Source: Clostridium swellfunianum
Lineage (GTDB): Bacteria; Bacillota; Clostridia; Clostridiales; Clostridiaceae
DNA length: 64,000 nucleotides
Direction of reading: 5' to 3'
Assembly (NCBI RefSeq): GCF_023656515.1
Contig: NZ_JAMOFV010000006.1
Location: forward strand, 1,713,243-1,777,242
Shown here: positions 44,331 to 52,823 of the stretch, one piece after another
Layout: each line of letters starts with the position of its first letter
Numbering within the stretch: the stretch's first letter is position 1
The notes under the pieces: generated by a model
Database searches by the model: none
The model's input: only the letters and a program-made list of their open reading frames with translations
Told to the model about the DNA's origin: nothing
Position numbers and translations under genes: made by a program

Positions 44331-44349
44331 GCCAACCCCAGTTCTTTTA
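44314..44349 (+). terminator. Intrinsic terminator overlapping the MFS stop codon
   Basis: AGCTGGGG and CCCCAGTT pair around a loop that contains the taa stop codon (44328-44330), followed by ctttt. Confidence 0.65.
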
Positions 44350-44485
44350 GCGTTTCTGGGACAGTTAATGTATATATAATACAATTATATATACATGCGC
44401 AGAAGGTATAACCTCTGTTTTTTTGACAATATTTAAAAATAGGATTATACTAAAATGCGGAAAATATTCGATTTACGGAGGAAAA

Positions 44486-45541
44486 ATGTTTAGAACTGTT
44501 GATTATAGGGATTTGAATGGCAATTATGTTTTAATAGATGTTAGAAGTCCTGGGGAATATAAGGAAGCAACAATTCCAGGAGCCGTTAATATTCCTCTTT
44601 TTGACGATGAGGAAAGAAAAAATATCGGTACTGTATATGTAAATGAAAGTACGGAGAAAGCGAAAAAGCTAGGAGTTGAGGCAGTTTCCAGAAAACTTCC
44701 AAAGCTATACGAAGAGATGGCAGAGCTGGATAAGAAATATGACAAGCTTATCCTCTTTTGTGCTAGAGGCGGGATGAGAAGCTCAAGCATCTGCTCGCTT
44801 TTAGGTACGCTTGGAGTTAGCGCCTATAAGCTTTCAGGGGGTTATAAAGGCTATAGATGCTTTATAAATGAGGAACTTCCAAAGGTTAATGAAGGTGTAA
44901 AATATATTGTTCTTAGAGGTAAAACAGGAACAGGAAAAACAGAGCTTTTAAAATGCCTTAAGGAAAAAGGTATGAATATTTTGGATTTGGAGGAAGCTGC
45001 AAACCATAGGGGGTCACTTCTTGGAAGTGTGGGACTTGGAAATACTCGCAGCCAAAAGCAGTTTGAGTCTATCATATATGGAGAGCTTAAAAACAGGAAA
45101 TCTGATTATGTTTTTGTTGAAGGCGAAAGCAGAAAAATAGGAAATATTATAATACCCGAGTATATATTTAATAGCATGGTAAATGGTACTCATGTGCTTA
45201 TAGAAGCGGATTTGGCTTTTAGGGCTAAGCTTATTTTAAAAGAGTATCTAAGCTCGGAAAATGCAGTTGAAGATATATTAGAGTCCTTGGAACTTCTAGG
45301 AAAGCACATAAGCCAGGAGAATATTGAAAAATACACTGAATTGGTTAGAAAGGGCGAATATCAGAAGGTAGCTGAAGAACTTATGGTCAAATATTATGAC
45401 CCTCTATATTTGAATGGAATCAGCAAGTACCAATACTCTCTTAAGCATAAGGTAGAAGATGTAGAAAAAAGCTGTGAATTTTTAAGGCTGTGGGTGGAAG
45501 AATATATCCATAATAAAAATCAGCAGAATTCTTCAAGTTAA
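44486..45541 (+). CDS. mnmH: tRNA 2-selenouridine synthase (SelU/YbbB)
   Basis: The 351-residue protein has an N-terminal rhodanese domain with LIDVRSPGEYKEATIPGAVNIPLF and the catalytic Cys in FCARGGMRSSS (~residue 92), and a C-terminal P-loop domain with RGKTGTGKTELL near 148. MnmH replaces sulfur by selenium at the wobble 2-thiouridine of certain tRNAs through a geranylated intermediate, using selenophosphate. Its presence implies that the organism makes selenophosphate (SelD). ATG 44486 follows ggagga. A DHA2 transporter begins 13 bases after it. Confidence 0.93.
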   Translation: MFRTVDYRDLNGNYVLIDVRSPGEYKEATIPGAVNIPLFDDEERKNIGTVYVNESTEKAKKLGVEAVSRKLPKLYEEMAELDKKYDKLILFCARGGMRSSSICSLLGTLGVSAYKLSGGYKGYRCFINEELPKVNEGVKYIVLRGKTGTGKTELLKCLKEKGMNILDLEEAANHRGSLLGSVGLGNTRSQKQFESIIYGELKNRKSDYVFVEGESRKIGNIIIPEYIFNSMVNGTHVLIEADLAFRAKLILKEYLSSENAVEDILESLELLGKHISQENIEKYTELVRKGEYQKVAEELMVKYYDPLYLNGISKYQYSLKHKVEDVEKSCEFLRLWVEEYIHNKNQQNSSS

Positions 45542-45554
45542 TGGAGGTATTATA

Positions 45555-46982
45555 ATGGTTCATGCAGAACAAGACATAAACAATAAAAGATGGCTTATAC
45601 TTGCTGTGGTATTGATAGGACCATTTATGTCTACCTTGGACAGCAGCATTGTAAATGTAGCTCTCCCAACCATGGCTAATAAGCTTGAAGCATCGCTTGG
45701 AGCCATTCAGTGGGTAGTAACAAGTTATCTTATCGTAATTGCATCAACCATTTTAATATTTGGTAGAATAGCAGATTTAAAGGGAAAAAATCAAGTTTAC
45801 CAGTTCGGTTTCCTGATTTTTTCTATTGGTTCGCTTTTATGTGGAATTTCAAACACCCTGACTTTACTAATTGTTTCTAGGATAGTTCAAGCCATTGGAG
45901 CAGCAATGACCATGTCCTGCAGTCAAGCCATAATAACAAGCGTCTTTCCAGGAAATGAAAGAGGAAGAGCTCTTGGACTTTCAGGTACAACCGTGGCTCT
46001 GGGAACAATGATTGGACCACCCCTAGGAGGAGTTATGGTTGGACTTTTTAATTGGGAATCCATATTTTTAATAAATGTTCCTATAGGAGCTGTTGCTTTC
46101 CTTTTGGGCATGAAGCTTTTGCCAAAGGAGCATAAGGAAAGCCACGAAAGCTTTGATGCGGTTGGAGCAGTAATTTTTCTAATCAGCATCGTAGCTTTGT
46201 TCTGGGCTATGCTAAGTGCCGAAACCTTAGGCTGGAGGAATGCATATATATTATTAAGCTTCGCAGCGTCAGTGGTTTGCCTGATAGGCTTCTACTTTTG
46301 GGAGAAGAAAGTGGAGCATCCTATGTTGGATTTTACCTTATTTCATAATAAGCTTTTTACCGTAAGTATAATTTGTGCCTTTATTTCCTTTTTAGCAATT
46401 TTCTGCACAAATATAATACATCCATTTTATTTGCAGAATGCCATGAAAACCAGCCCAAGCCAAGCTGGGCTTTTAATGATGGTTTATCCAATTACTGTAG
46501 CTTTTATTGCACCGGTAAGCGGTTATTTGTCTGATAAAATAGGAAGTGAAATATTGACTATGCTTGGTCTTTTATTAACAGCTGCAGGACTGCTTTTAAT
46601 GTCCTTTTTGAATTTAAACTCAAGCTTTATATCTATAATGTTGAGGCTTGCTGTGCTTGGTGCAGGAAACGGACTTTTTCAATCTCCAAACAATTCGCTT
46701 GTCATGTCCTCAGTTCCAAGATATAAGCTTGGAATAGCTGCTAGCATCAATGCATTGATAAGAAACTTGGGTATGGTATTTGGAATAGCTTTTTCATTAA
46801 CCTTGCTGTATAATAGAATGAGTTATAAGATAGGGTACTCTGTGGCTAGCTTTGTAGATAGAAGAGAAGATATATTTATCTACGGCATGGGCTTCGTATA
46901 TAGAACTGCTGCAGTCATATGCCTTGCAGGAATTTCTATGACTTTCCTCAGGTATATAAAGACAAAAAAACAGAGTCAGTAA
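45555..46982 (+). CDS. DHA2 family (EmrB/QacA) drug MFS transporter
   Basis: The 475-residue protein has about 14 membrane segments. The first helix carries the DHA2 motif LDSSIVNVALPTM near residue 28, followed by QWVVTSYL, and the loop GRIADLKGKNQVYQFG; motif C is present as LSGTTVALGTMIGPPLGGVM. These proton-driven exporters remove lipophilic cations and drugs. It starts 13 bases after mnmH with tggaggt, so the two genes are likely co-transcribed even though no functional link is obvious. Confidence 0.9.
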   Translation: MVHAEQDINNKRWLILAVVLIGPFMSTLDSSIVNVALPTMANKLEASLGAIQWVVTSYLIVIASTILIFGRIADLKGKNQVYQFGFLIFSIGSLLCGISNTLTLLIVSRIVQAIGAAMTMSCSQAIITSVFPGNERGRALGLSGTTVALGTMIGPPLGGVMVGLFNWESIFLINVPIGAVAFLLGMKLLPKEHKESHESFDAVGAVIFLISIVALFWAMLSAETLGWRNAYILLSFAASVVCLIGFYFWEKKVEHPMLDFTLFHNKLFTVSIICAFISFLAIFCTNIIHPFYLQNAMKTSPSQAGLLMMVYPITVAFIAPVSGYLSDKIGSEILTMLGLLLTAAGLLLMSFLNLNSSFISIMLRLAVLGAGNGLFQSPNNSLVMSSVPRYKLGIAASINALIRNLGMVFGIAFSLTLLYNRMSYKIGYSVASFVDRREDIFIYGMGFVYRTAAVICLAGISMTFLRYIKTKKQSQ

Positions 46983-46986
46983 ATGA

Positions 46987-47016
46987 AAAGGGTACTATTT
47001 GAATTTAGTACCCTTT
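46987..47016. terminator. Bidirectional terminator
   Basis: AAAGGGTACTA and TAGTACCCTTT form a perfect stem around a tttgaatt-type loop after the DHA2 gene; it also overlaps the end of the small minus-strand ORF. Confidence 0.75.
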
Positions 47017-47189
47017 GCTATTATTTTTCTATATATCTTTGTTGGTATCCTTTTTGTTTTTACGTAAGTATATTTTAGAAAAGTTTTTACTTCTCTTCTA
47101 TATTTGTAGGTTTCTACAGCTGGAAGCACCAAGGAGCTTAAGAAGCTGTTTATATTATTGGGATCACTAAAATCCAGTGCATTAAACAA
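46995..47189 (-). CDS. Hypothetical basic 64-residue protein
   Basis: This minus-strand ORF starts with TTG 47189, six bases after GGGAGGA. The product begins MFNALDFSDPNNINSFL and has a strongly basic end (KTKRIPTKIYRKIIAKG). No motif is recognised. The stop lies within the bidirectional terminator stem. The ribosome binding site supports translation, but it could be spurious in an otherwise empty 285-base gap. Confidence 0.35.
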   Translation of the reverse strand: MFNALDFSDPNNINSFLSSLVLPAVETYKYRREVKTFLKYTYVKTKRIPTKIYRKIIAKGTKFK

Positions 47190-47279
47190 GATTGTTCCTC
47201 CCAAAACTATGATAATATTTAGTATATGATTTAGAAGATAGTTTATTGAATAAAAAAATAAATTTATGTGGTGATTAAT

Positions 47280-48137
47280 TTGAAAAAAGGTTATATTTAT
47301 TCTATAGTTTCAGCTATTTTGTTCGGTAGTGCAGGTCTTATAGTTAAGCTTGCCTATGTGGAGGGAATCGACGCTATTGGTCTTTTAACTCTTCAGTATA
47401 TAATTGCAGTTGCTTTGATGTTTTTAATTCTATTTGTAAAAAGCAAAGAGGACTTAAAGGTAACTAAAAAAGAACTTTTTAGACTTCTTGTGCTTGGAGT
47501 AGTTGGAAACAGCTGTATGACGGTATTTTACTATTCAGCTTACAGCTACCTTCCAATGGCTATGGTTACAATACTGCTTTACACTTATCCAATAATGGTA
47601 TTTTTATATACTCTCTTTTTTAGAAAGGGAGAAATAAGCAGAATGAAAACCCTGGCGCTTGTAACAGCCTTTGTAGGATGTGTACTTGCCCTTGGACTTT
47701 TAAGCGGAGGTTTGAAATACTCATTTAAAGGTATAATATTTGGAATTCTTTCAGCAGTGTTTTATGCATTTATGAATATTTACTCCGAAGATAAGCTTCA
47801 AAATGTAAAGCCTCTTGCAATCAACGCATACTCTACCTTGTTTTCTTTAATATCCTTAGTAGTTTACAGCTTCCCAACCTTCATAATAAAAGGACAAGTA
47901 TCCTTAAATCTTTTAGGCTATACTGCAATATTGGCTGTATTCTGTGAGATAATTCCTTTAACGCTAATGTATGCTGCAATAAAGCATATTGGATCATTAA
48001 AGGTATCAATTATAGGAAATATTGAGACTCCAACTGCCATGCTTTTATCTTTTTTCGTTTTAAGAGAGAATATTAGCTTTACTCAAATTGTTGGAGCTGT
48101 GCTTGTTTTTTACGCAGTTTACCTTATAAGAAGATAA
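47280..48137 (+). CDS. EamA family transporter (DMT superfamily)
   Basis: The 285-residue protein has ten hydrophobic segments in two EamA repeats of five helices each: the first from SIVSAILFGSAGLIVKLAYVEG, the second from IIFGILSAVFYAFMNIYSEDKL. EamA proteins export or import metabolites and amino acids. The TTG start at 47280 has ggtg six bases upstream. The substrate cannot be inferred and neighbouring genes give no clue. Confidence 0.85.
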   Translation: MKKGYIYSIVSAILFGSAGLIVKLAYVEGIDAIGLLTLQYIIAVALMFLILFVKSKEDLKVTKKELFRLLVLGVVGNSCMTVFYYSAYSYLPMAMVTILLYTYPIMVFLYTLFFRKGEISRMKTLALVTAFVGCVLALGLLSGGLKYSFKGIIFGILSAVFYAFMNIYSEDKLQNVKPLAINAYSTLFSLISLVVYSFPTFIIKGQVSLNLLGYTAILAVFCEIIPLTLMYAAIKHIGSLKVSIIGNIETPTAMLLSFFVLRENISFTQIVGAVLVFYAVYLIRR

Positions 48138-48198
48138 ATAAATTTAAAGGTCTGTTACATATAATTAGATATAGTAAATTTGTTTTGGGGGAAGAAAA

Positions 48199-48468
48199 AT
48201 GTTTTTTATATTTCTTTATTTGCTGGCAATAAATATATTTGCGGTGTTTGTTATGTATTCAGACAAGAAAAAAGCAAGAAAAGGCTACTGGAGAGTTCCA
48301 GAGCAAGACCTTTTTATTATTGCTCTGCTTTTTGGAGGTCCTGGAATACTAATAGGAATGAAGTTGTTTAGGCATAAAACAAGGCACTTTAAATTTGTAT
48401 ATGGAATTCCTGCAATTATAGTAGTCCAGCTTTATCTTTTATATAAGCTTATAGTTTTCTTAAGTTAG
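48199..48468 (+). CDS. DUF1294 small membrane protein
   Basis: The 89-residue protein has three hydrophobic segments and the DUF1294 (PF06961) signature: YSDKKKARKGYWRVPEQDLFIIALLFGGPG near residues 20-49 and MKLFRHKTRHFKFVYGIP near 54-71. Function unknown. It is preceded by gggggaag with correct spacing and follows the EamA gene by 61 bases. Confidence 0.9.
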   Translation: MFFIFLYLLAINIFAVFVMYSDKKKARKGYWRVPEQDLFIIALLFGGPGILIGMKLFRHKTRHFKFVYGIPAIIVVQLYLLYKLIVFLS

Positions 48469-48546
48469 CCTACATAGTATAAAATAATCTTTTTCTGGGC
48501 AACACAATAGGGGATAGTTTTTAATTTTTTAGAAGGAGATGATCTC

Positions 48547-48720
48547 ATGGCTCAGAATAAGAGAAGAAATCCAATAGAAGATGCTAAAAATCAATCAATG
48601 ATGGATAAAAACTTTAACAGCCTTAATTCAGAAACCGGTTATAAGGATACAGGAAATGATGCACAGCCTCATGCTAAGGCAAGAGCTGTTAGAAATGAAG
48701 AAAACGGTTCACATATGTAA
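48547..48720 (+). CDS. Hypothetical 57-residue hydrophilic protein
   Basis: A short gene with AAGGAGATG eight bases before ATG 48547. The product starts MAQNKRRNPIEDAKNQSMMDKNF and ends NEENGSHM; it is Asn/Lys/Glu-rich, with no hydrophobic segments. The composition resembles minor small spore proteins, but no SASP signature is present, so I do not assign it. It is followed six bases later by a strong bidirectional terminator, which supports it as a transcribed unit. Confidence 0.6.
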   Translation: MAQNKRRNPIEDAKNQSMMDKNFNSLNSETGYKDTGNDAQPHAKARAVRNEENGSHM

Positions 48721-48726
48721 TTAGAA

Positions 48727-48766
48727 GAAAAGCCTGCACTTTAATTTTGGGTGCAGGCTTTTCTTT
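48727..48766. terminator. Bidirectional terminator
   Basis: GAAAAGCCTGCAC and GTGCAGGCTTTTC pair perfectly around tttaattttgg between two converging genes. Confidence 0.9.
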
Positions 48767-49616
48767 AATATTTATCTCCCATATGTTTTTCTAAGTCCAG
48801 TTTTCTATAAGCTATAGTTGCGTTTATTTCTCCGCCTATAAGAATTATTACAGAACTTATAAAAAGCCAGGACATTAGTGCTATAACAGCGCCAATACTG
48901 CCATAGATTTTTGAGTAGCTTCCAAAATTGTTAACGTAGTAGGAGAAGCCAACTGAAACTATTGTCCAGCCAGCAGTTGTAAATACCGCTCCTGGAAGAG
49001 TTTCATGCCAATTAAGCCTCTTAGAAGGAGTATACCTGTACATGGCAGTAAATACAAATAACATAACAAGTAATCCTATAGTATATCTGCCTAAATCTAT
49101 AATGAATTCAATAGAAGGGGCAAAGTGCAGCTTATTCACAAGCAATCTTACTCCTACCTCTCCAAAAACAAGTAAAGCTAAAGCTACAACAATTATAACA
49201 ATAAGACCAATAGTACACAAAATAGCAGTTAGCTGTACTTTCCAGTAAGGTCTCTTTTCCTTTTCGTCATAAGCTCGATTAAGACCTCTTATTACAGCAT
49301 TAAAGCCGTTAGAAGCAGTCCATATGGTAGTTATCATACTGAAGGACAGCAAATCGCTTCTTCTTGTTTCTACCACATCAACTACAGTACTTGTTATAAG
49401 CTTCATAATATCATTAGGAAGAATTGTGCCTAGTGCTATTAGAATCTCTTCGCTCCTTATTGAACTATGACCTATCAAGGTCATAAGAAGTATGAGAAAA
49501 GGGAAGAAGGATAGCAGCAGGCTGTAGGCAAGCTGAGAAGCCATAGCAGTAATTTCATCATCTATGTATCTGAAGAATAGACTTCTTATAAAGCTCCTTT
49601 TTTTATATCTTGTCAA
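48765..49616 (-). CDS. YihY/BrkB family membrane protein
   Basis: The 283-residue protein has six to seven membrane segments and matches the YihY/virulence factor BrkB family (PF03631): QLAYSLLLSFFPFLILLMTLIG near residue 35, TIWTASNGFNAVIRGLNRAYDEKEKRPYW near 105, and LPGAVFTTAGWTIVSVGFSYYVNNFGSY near 210. Once misnamed RNase BN, the family is now considered transport- or membrane-related with unknown substrate. The start is TTG 49616, eight bases after GGAGG; an upstream in-frame TTG overlaps that site. Confidence 0.9.
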   Translation of the reverse strand: MTRYKKRSFIRSLFFRYIDDEITAMASQLAYSLLLSFFPFLILLMTLIGHSSIRSEEILIALGTILPNDIMKLITSTVVDVVETRRSDLLSFSMITTIWTASNGFNAVIRGLNRAYDEKEKRPYWKVQLTAILCTIGLIVIIVVALALLVFGEVGVRLLVNKLHFAPSIEFIIDLGRYTIGLLVMLFVFTAMYRYTPSKRLNWHETLPGAVFTTAGWTIVSVGFSYYVNNFGSYSKIYGSIGAVIALMSWLFISSVIILIGGEINATIAYRKLDLEKHMGDKY

Positions 49617-49724
49617 AGCCAAAACCTCCAATCGCAAAAGTTATCAATATAAATAGTATATTAATTAAAGGGAGATTATATTATATAAATATTATAACAT
49701 TAAGATTGGACAAAGGTGAGTGAA

Positions 49725-50603
49725 ATGATAGAAGCAGATATATATAATGAAAAAGAACTTTTAAAGGAAAATCCTCTTAAAAAGTGGGGAAAGTTTATAA
49801 AGCTTGACGGTTTTGAAACCTTTATAGTAGAAATGGGACAGGGAGAAAATATAATATTTGCAAATGGTATTGCCGCCTCAGTTTATACCTGGAGAAAGGT
49901 GCTGCCAAAGCTTGGCGAGAAATATCATGTTTACGGATTTGATTTTAAAGGCACAGGCTTTTCAGAAAAGCCTGAAATAGAATACAGCATTGATGTTTTT
50001 TCAAAACAGGTTTTAGAGCTTATGGATTACTTCAAAATGGAAAAGGCTATACTTGTGGGAAATTCTCTTGGTGGAGAAGTGGTGATGGATTTCACAATTA
50101 AGTATTCTCAAAGAGTTAAAGCATTAGTTCTTATGGATACTGCAGGATATCAAAATAACAAAGAGATAACTGGATTATTATCAAAGCTCAGCAGATATAA
50201 ACCTGTAGCAAAATTTTTAAAAAAGATCGCTTCAAAAAAATTAGCAAGAAAAATAATTGATTGGGCAACTTACAACGAAACTATAATTGATAAGGAAATG
50301 GTGGATGGCTACTATAAGCCTATGAAAACAGAAGGAGCCTTTGAATCTTTAATAAAACTGGTAAGAAATTTAAGCTATACGGAGTTTGACTATAATAAAG
50401 TAAAGGAAATAAAGGTACCTACTTTAATAATATGGGGAACTGAAGACAAATGGATGCCAGTGTCTGATGCTCATAGATTTCATAAGGATATTAAAAACTC
50501 AAAGCTGGTGCTTATGACAAGCTGCGGACATGCGCCTCAGGAGGAGATGCCAGAGAAAGTTATAGACGAGATAACAAAATTTATTGATGAAGATATAAAG
50601 TAA
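49725..50603 (+). CDS. Alpha/beta hydrolase
   Basis: The 292-residue protein has the alpha/beta hydrolase fold: nucleophile elbow GNSLGG near residue 114 (Ser catalytic), acid in IIWGTEDKWMPV near 240, and catalytic His in SCGHAPQEEMP near 268. The strand and loop around DFKGTGFSEKPE correspond to the HG-type oxyanion region. Likely an esterase or C-C hydrolase with unknown substrate. ATG 49725 has aaaggtg six bases upstream; the GTG at 49716 is inside that site. Confidence 0.88.
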   Translation: MIEADIYNEKELLKENPLKKWGKFIKLDGFETFIVEMGQGENIIFANGIAASVYTWRKVLPKLGEKYHVYGFDFKGTGFSEKPEIEYSIDVFSKQVLELMDYFKMEKAILVGNSLGGEVVMDFTIKYSQRVKALVLMDTAGYQNNKEITGLLSKLSRYKPVAKFLKKIASKKLARKIIDWATYNETIIDKEMVDGYYKPMKTEGAFESLIKLVRNLSYTEFDYNKVKEIKVPTLIIWGTEDKWMPVSDAHRFHKDIKNSKLVLMTSCGHAPQEEMPEKVIDEITKFIDEDIK

Positions 50604-50623
50604 AATTAAATCTTTATGGCAAG

Positions 50624-50851
50624 TTGTGCTAAAAGCAGAAGAAATATAAAAAATGCTTACTAAGCCTATAGTGTGCAGTTAGAAGTTATTAGCAAAAAAG
50701 ACCATAAACCTTAGAGTTGTTGTTTCCTTAAAATGGAAGCAAATTTTCGAACAACAGTTAGTTTGTGGCTTTTTAAACTTAGAAATTTTTTGCACAGCAG
50801 TCAGCTTAGTAAGCATAGCTTATATATATTGCAGAGGCAGTTCTAGCACAA
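50624..50851. repeat. Palindromic intergenic repeat, family 1, copy 2 (complete)
   Basis: A 228-base nested palindrome: outer TTGTGCTA/TAGCACAA, then ATGCTTACTAAGC/GCTTAGTAAGCAT (13 bp, perfect), then tgtgca/tgcaca, and an inner stem AAAAAG.CCATAAAC/GTTTGTGGCTTTTT. It abuts the rhodanese stop codon at 50853. The related copies are at 7203-7365 and 55585-55785. Confidence 0.78.
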
Positions 50852-50852
50852 T

Positions 50853-51326
50853 TTATTTTACTAAATCATATTTCCAAGCTGTAATGCCTTCATTCATATG
50901 ATAGATATTTTTAAAGCCTTTCTTTTCAAGAGTTTGGACGGCAACAGCGCTTCTGTTGCCGGTTCTGCAGTATACAAGCACTTGTTTGTCTTTATACTTT
51001 TCTATTTCGCTGAATCTATTAATTATTTGATCATGAGGGATAAGTATTGCATTATTAAGATGTCCGCTTTTATATTCTTCTTCTGTGCGCACATCAAACA
51101 CAATTAAATCCTTATGTTCGCCCAAGAGCTTTTTTGCATCTTCCACTGTAACATTTTTGATGGTGCTTTGCGTATTTGATGGTTTTAAGGTGCTGGCTTG
51201 ACCAGTGTTGTTTTGCGGTTCATTAGATGGGGCAGCTTTGTTATTTGAATTATTGCTGCCGCTTGAGCAGGCAGATAGGGATGAAGCAACAACAAGGCTT
51301 AAAGCAGCAATCTTATATCTTTTCAT
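50853..51326 (-). CDS. Rhodanese-domain lipoprotein
   Basis: The 157-residue protein has a lipoprotein signal with lipobox LSAC (C20), a Ser/Asn/Gln linker, and a rhodanese domain from about residue 58 with DVRTEEEYKSGHL and the catalytic Cys in VYCRTGNRSA (~126). Rhodaneses carry sulfur (or selenium) on this Cys; an exported form would act outside the membrane. It follows the DsbA-like selenoprotein gene by only 17 bases, so they form an operon. The ribosome binding site is ggaggttg. Confidence 0.9.
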   Translation of the reverse strand: MKRYKIAALSLVVASSLSACSSGSNNSNNKAAPSNEPQNNTGQASTLKPSNTQSTIKNVTVEDAKKLLGEHKDLIVFDVRTEEEYKSGHLNNAILIPHDQIINRFSEIEKYKDKQVLVYCRTGNRSAVAVQTLEKKGFKNIYHMNEGITAWKYDLVK

Positions 51327-51343
51327 TGCACAACCTCCATTAC

Positions 51344-51952
51344 CTACAAAGATTCATTTTCCATTTCTAAAAGAGCTTTTTTAAAGGCTTCCACAGGCTG
51401 GGCTCCAACCACAGCATACTTGTTGTTTATAATAAAAGTAGGAGTGCTGTTAATACCATTTAACTGTGCTGACTCACTAGTTTCCTGAAGCTTGCCTTCA
51501 TAGGTGCCAGCCTTAACTTCAGAGCTGAAACTATTTATGTCTAAACCAAGCTCTTCTAAAATATTGTATATCACTTCAACCTTACCAATATCTTTGCCAT
51601 AGGTAAAGTAAGCTTTAAAAGCAGTTTCATGATACTGGTGAAATTTGCCGTTATCCCTTGCAAATTCACCTGCAAGAAGCGAAAGATGAGAATTCGAAAG
51701 CAGGCTTAATTGATTAAATACCAAACCAAATTGAGAGCCGTAATTCTTTAGATTAGTGGTCATTGCCTCAAGCCTGCTCTTTGGGAACATGGCTGTAAGT
51801 TCCTTTCCTTCTTCAGGGGTATCTGGGTGTATCTCAAGAGGCAGCCAGATGTCCTCTATATCAAATTCCTTTTTAAGTTCGTCGACAATACCTTTGCCGA
51901 TATAACAAAAGGGTCATATATAGTCTGAAAAAATAGTCATGTTGTATTTCAT
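51344..51952 (-). CDS. DsbA-family oxidoreductase with in-frame UGA, probable selenoprotein (Sec13)
   Basis: Read from ATG 51952 (AGGAGG eight bases before), codon 13 is TGA (51916-51914) in the context DYI-U-PFCYIGKG, exactly where the family has the first Cys of its CPFC active site. The frame is otherwise open for 202 codons and continues with FrnE/DsbA-like features: SQFGLVF, FHQYHETAFKAYFTYGKDIG and NGINSTPTFIINNKYAVVGAQP (cis-Pro loop). A CCUUU/AAAGG hairpin begins one base after the UGA. Selenocysteine forms of DsbA-like proteins are known. No signal peptide is visible, so a cytoplasmic thiol/selenol redox role is likely. The alternative is a point nonsense mutation. Confidence 0.8.
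51891..51912 (-). promoter_or_regulatory. Candidate bacterial SECIS hairpin
   Basis: On the minus strand, directly after the UGA, CCUUU (51912-51908) pairs with AAAGG (51895-51891) around a 12-base loop; a GAC/GUC extension is possible. Size and position fit a bacterial SECIS, whose sequence is poorly conserved in Gram-positives. Confidence 0.45.
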
Positions 51953-52044
51953 ATTGTACCTCCTATATAGATTATACGCATAAGGATTGTAAGTCCCATG
52001 TCTTTAATTTTTTTATGATATATATAGTGCTAAGTCCTAATATA

Positions 52045-52096
52045 CTAGTAATGTCCCCAAAATCCTTGAAAATCGGATATTTTGTCACATTACTAG
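52045..52096. repeat. 52-base nested inverted repeat
   Basis: CTAGTAATGT and ACATTACTAG (10 bp, perfect) enclose AAAATCC and GGATATTTT. It lies in the 421-base gap between the divergent selenoprotein and HNH genes. Apart from it this gap contains AT-rich DNA with a TATAAT near 51970 (minus strand) that may serve the selenoprotein gene. Confidence 0.6.
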
Positions 52097-52373
52097 CGTA
52101 AGAACCTTATTGCATTATATATATATGTAGATAGTATAAGCTAAAATTATAAATAATAAAATTGTTTTTCTAACTATATTTTAAATTATGGAACAAGTAT
52201 TATTTTTATGGAAATTTTTCAGATTGGTCAATATTTTCAGTTTAATATGATATAATGATAGTAGAGAATTCACTACTTATAGAAATAATTGGAGCATCAA
52301 GAAGGTTACTTTATGCCCTATTTAAAAAACAGCAGAAAGGTTAGAAATCTTTCAGAAACTAGGAGGGTTGTTA

Positions 52374-52775
52374 TTGTATAAGTGTGAAATATGCGGCAGA
52401 CAAGCTGATATCCATCACATAGTCCATAAAAATGAAGGGGGACTGGATTTTCCTTTAAACTATAAGTATTTATGTGCAGAGCATCATAGAGGAAAGCAGG
52501 GACCACACAAAAACAGCAAAGTGGATTTAGAATACAAGCTTGAACTGCAGGGTAGACTAGAGAGAATGCTTGAAAAGGAATTTTATACTGTTGAAGAATT
52601 GACAGATATGTTAAACCTAAATAAAACTAAAGGAAAGAAATTTTTTAAAGAGCTTAAGCTTCACAAGGAAGGCTATAAAAAAGAAGATATAATTTTTAGA
52701 CTTATGGGGAGACAGGCTTATAATGAATATATGCTTGAAGATTATTATGAAATGATGATTTTGAATTTTATATAA
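52374..52775 (+). CDS. HNH endonuclease-like protein
   Basis: The 133-residue protein starts YKCEICGRQADIHHIVHKNEGG (zinc Cys pair and HNH His), followed by NYKYLCAEHHRGKQG, forming a compact HNH/zinc motif in residues 2-45. The rest is helical, with YTVEELTDMLNLNKTKGKKFFKEL resembling a helix-turn-helix. It could be a nuclease or a DNA-binding regulator without cleavage activity. TTG 52374 is selected because AGGAGGG is six bases upstream. A small upstream ORF (52313-52381) overlaps the start and could couple translation. Confidence 0.75.
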   Translation: MYKCEICGRQADIHHIVHKNEGGLDFPLNYKYLCAEHHRGKQGPHKNSKVDLEYKLELQGRLERMLEKEFYTVEELTDMLNLNKTKGKKFFKELKLHKEGYKKEDIIFRLMGRQAYNEYMLEDYYEMMILNFI

Positions 52776-52779
52776 CAAT

Positions 52780-52807
52780 AAGGACTGATGCAGTGCATCA
52801 GTCCTTG
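52780..52807. terminator. Terminator hairpin between convergent genes
   Basis: AAGGACTGATGC and GCATCAGTCCTT form a perfect 12-base stem with an agt loop. Confidence 0.8.
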
Positions 52808-52823
52808 TCCTTTGAGGCGTAGT

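Noticed and set aside
50745-50765. CGAACAACAGTTAG inside a family 1 repeat, resembling a LexA box
   Set aside because: The right half-site is degenerate, it lies in the loop of a palindromic repeat and no promoter is close.
52313-52381. 22-codon ORF upstream of and overlapping the HNH gene
   Set aside because: The ribosome binding site is weak (aagaagg) and no regulatory structure is visible; possible translational coupling is only mentioned in the HNH entry.
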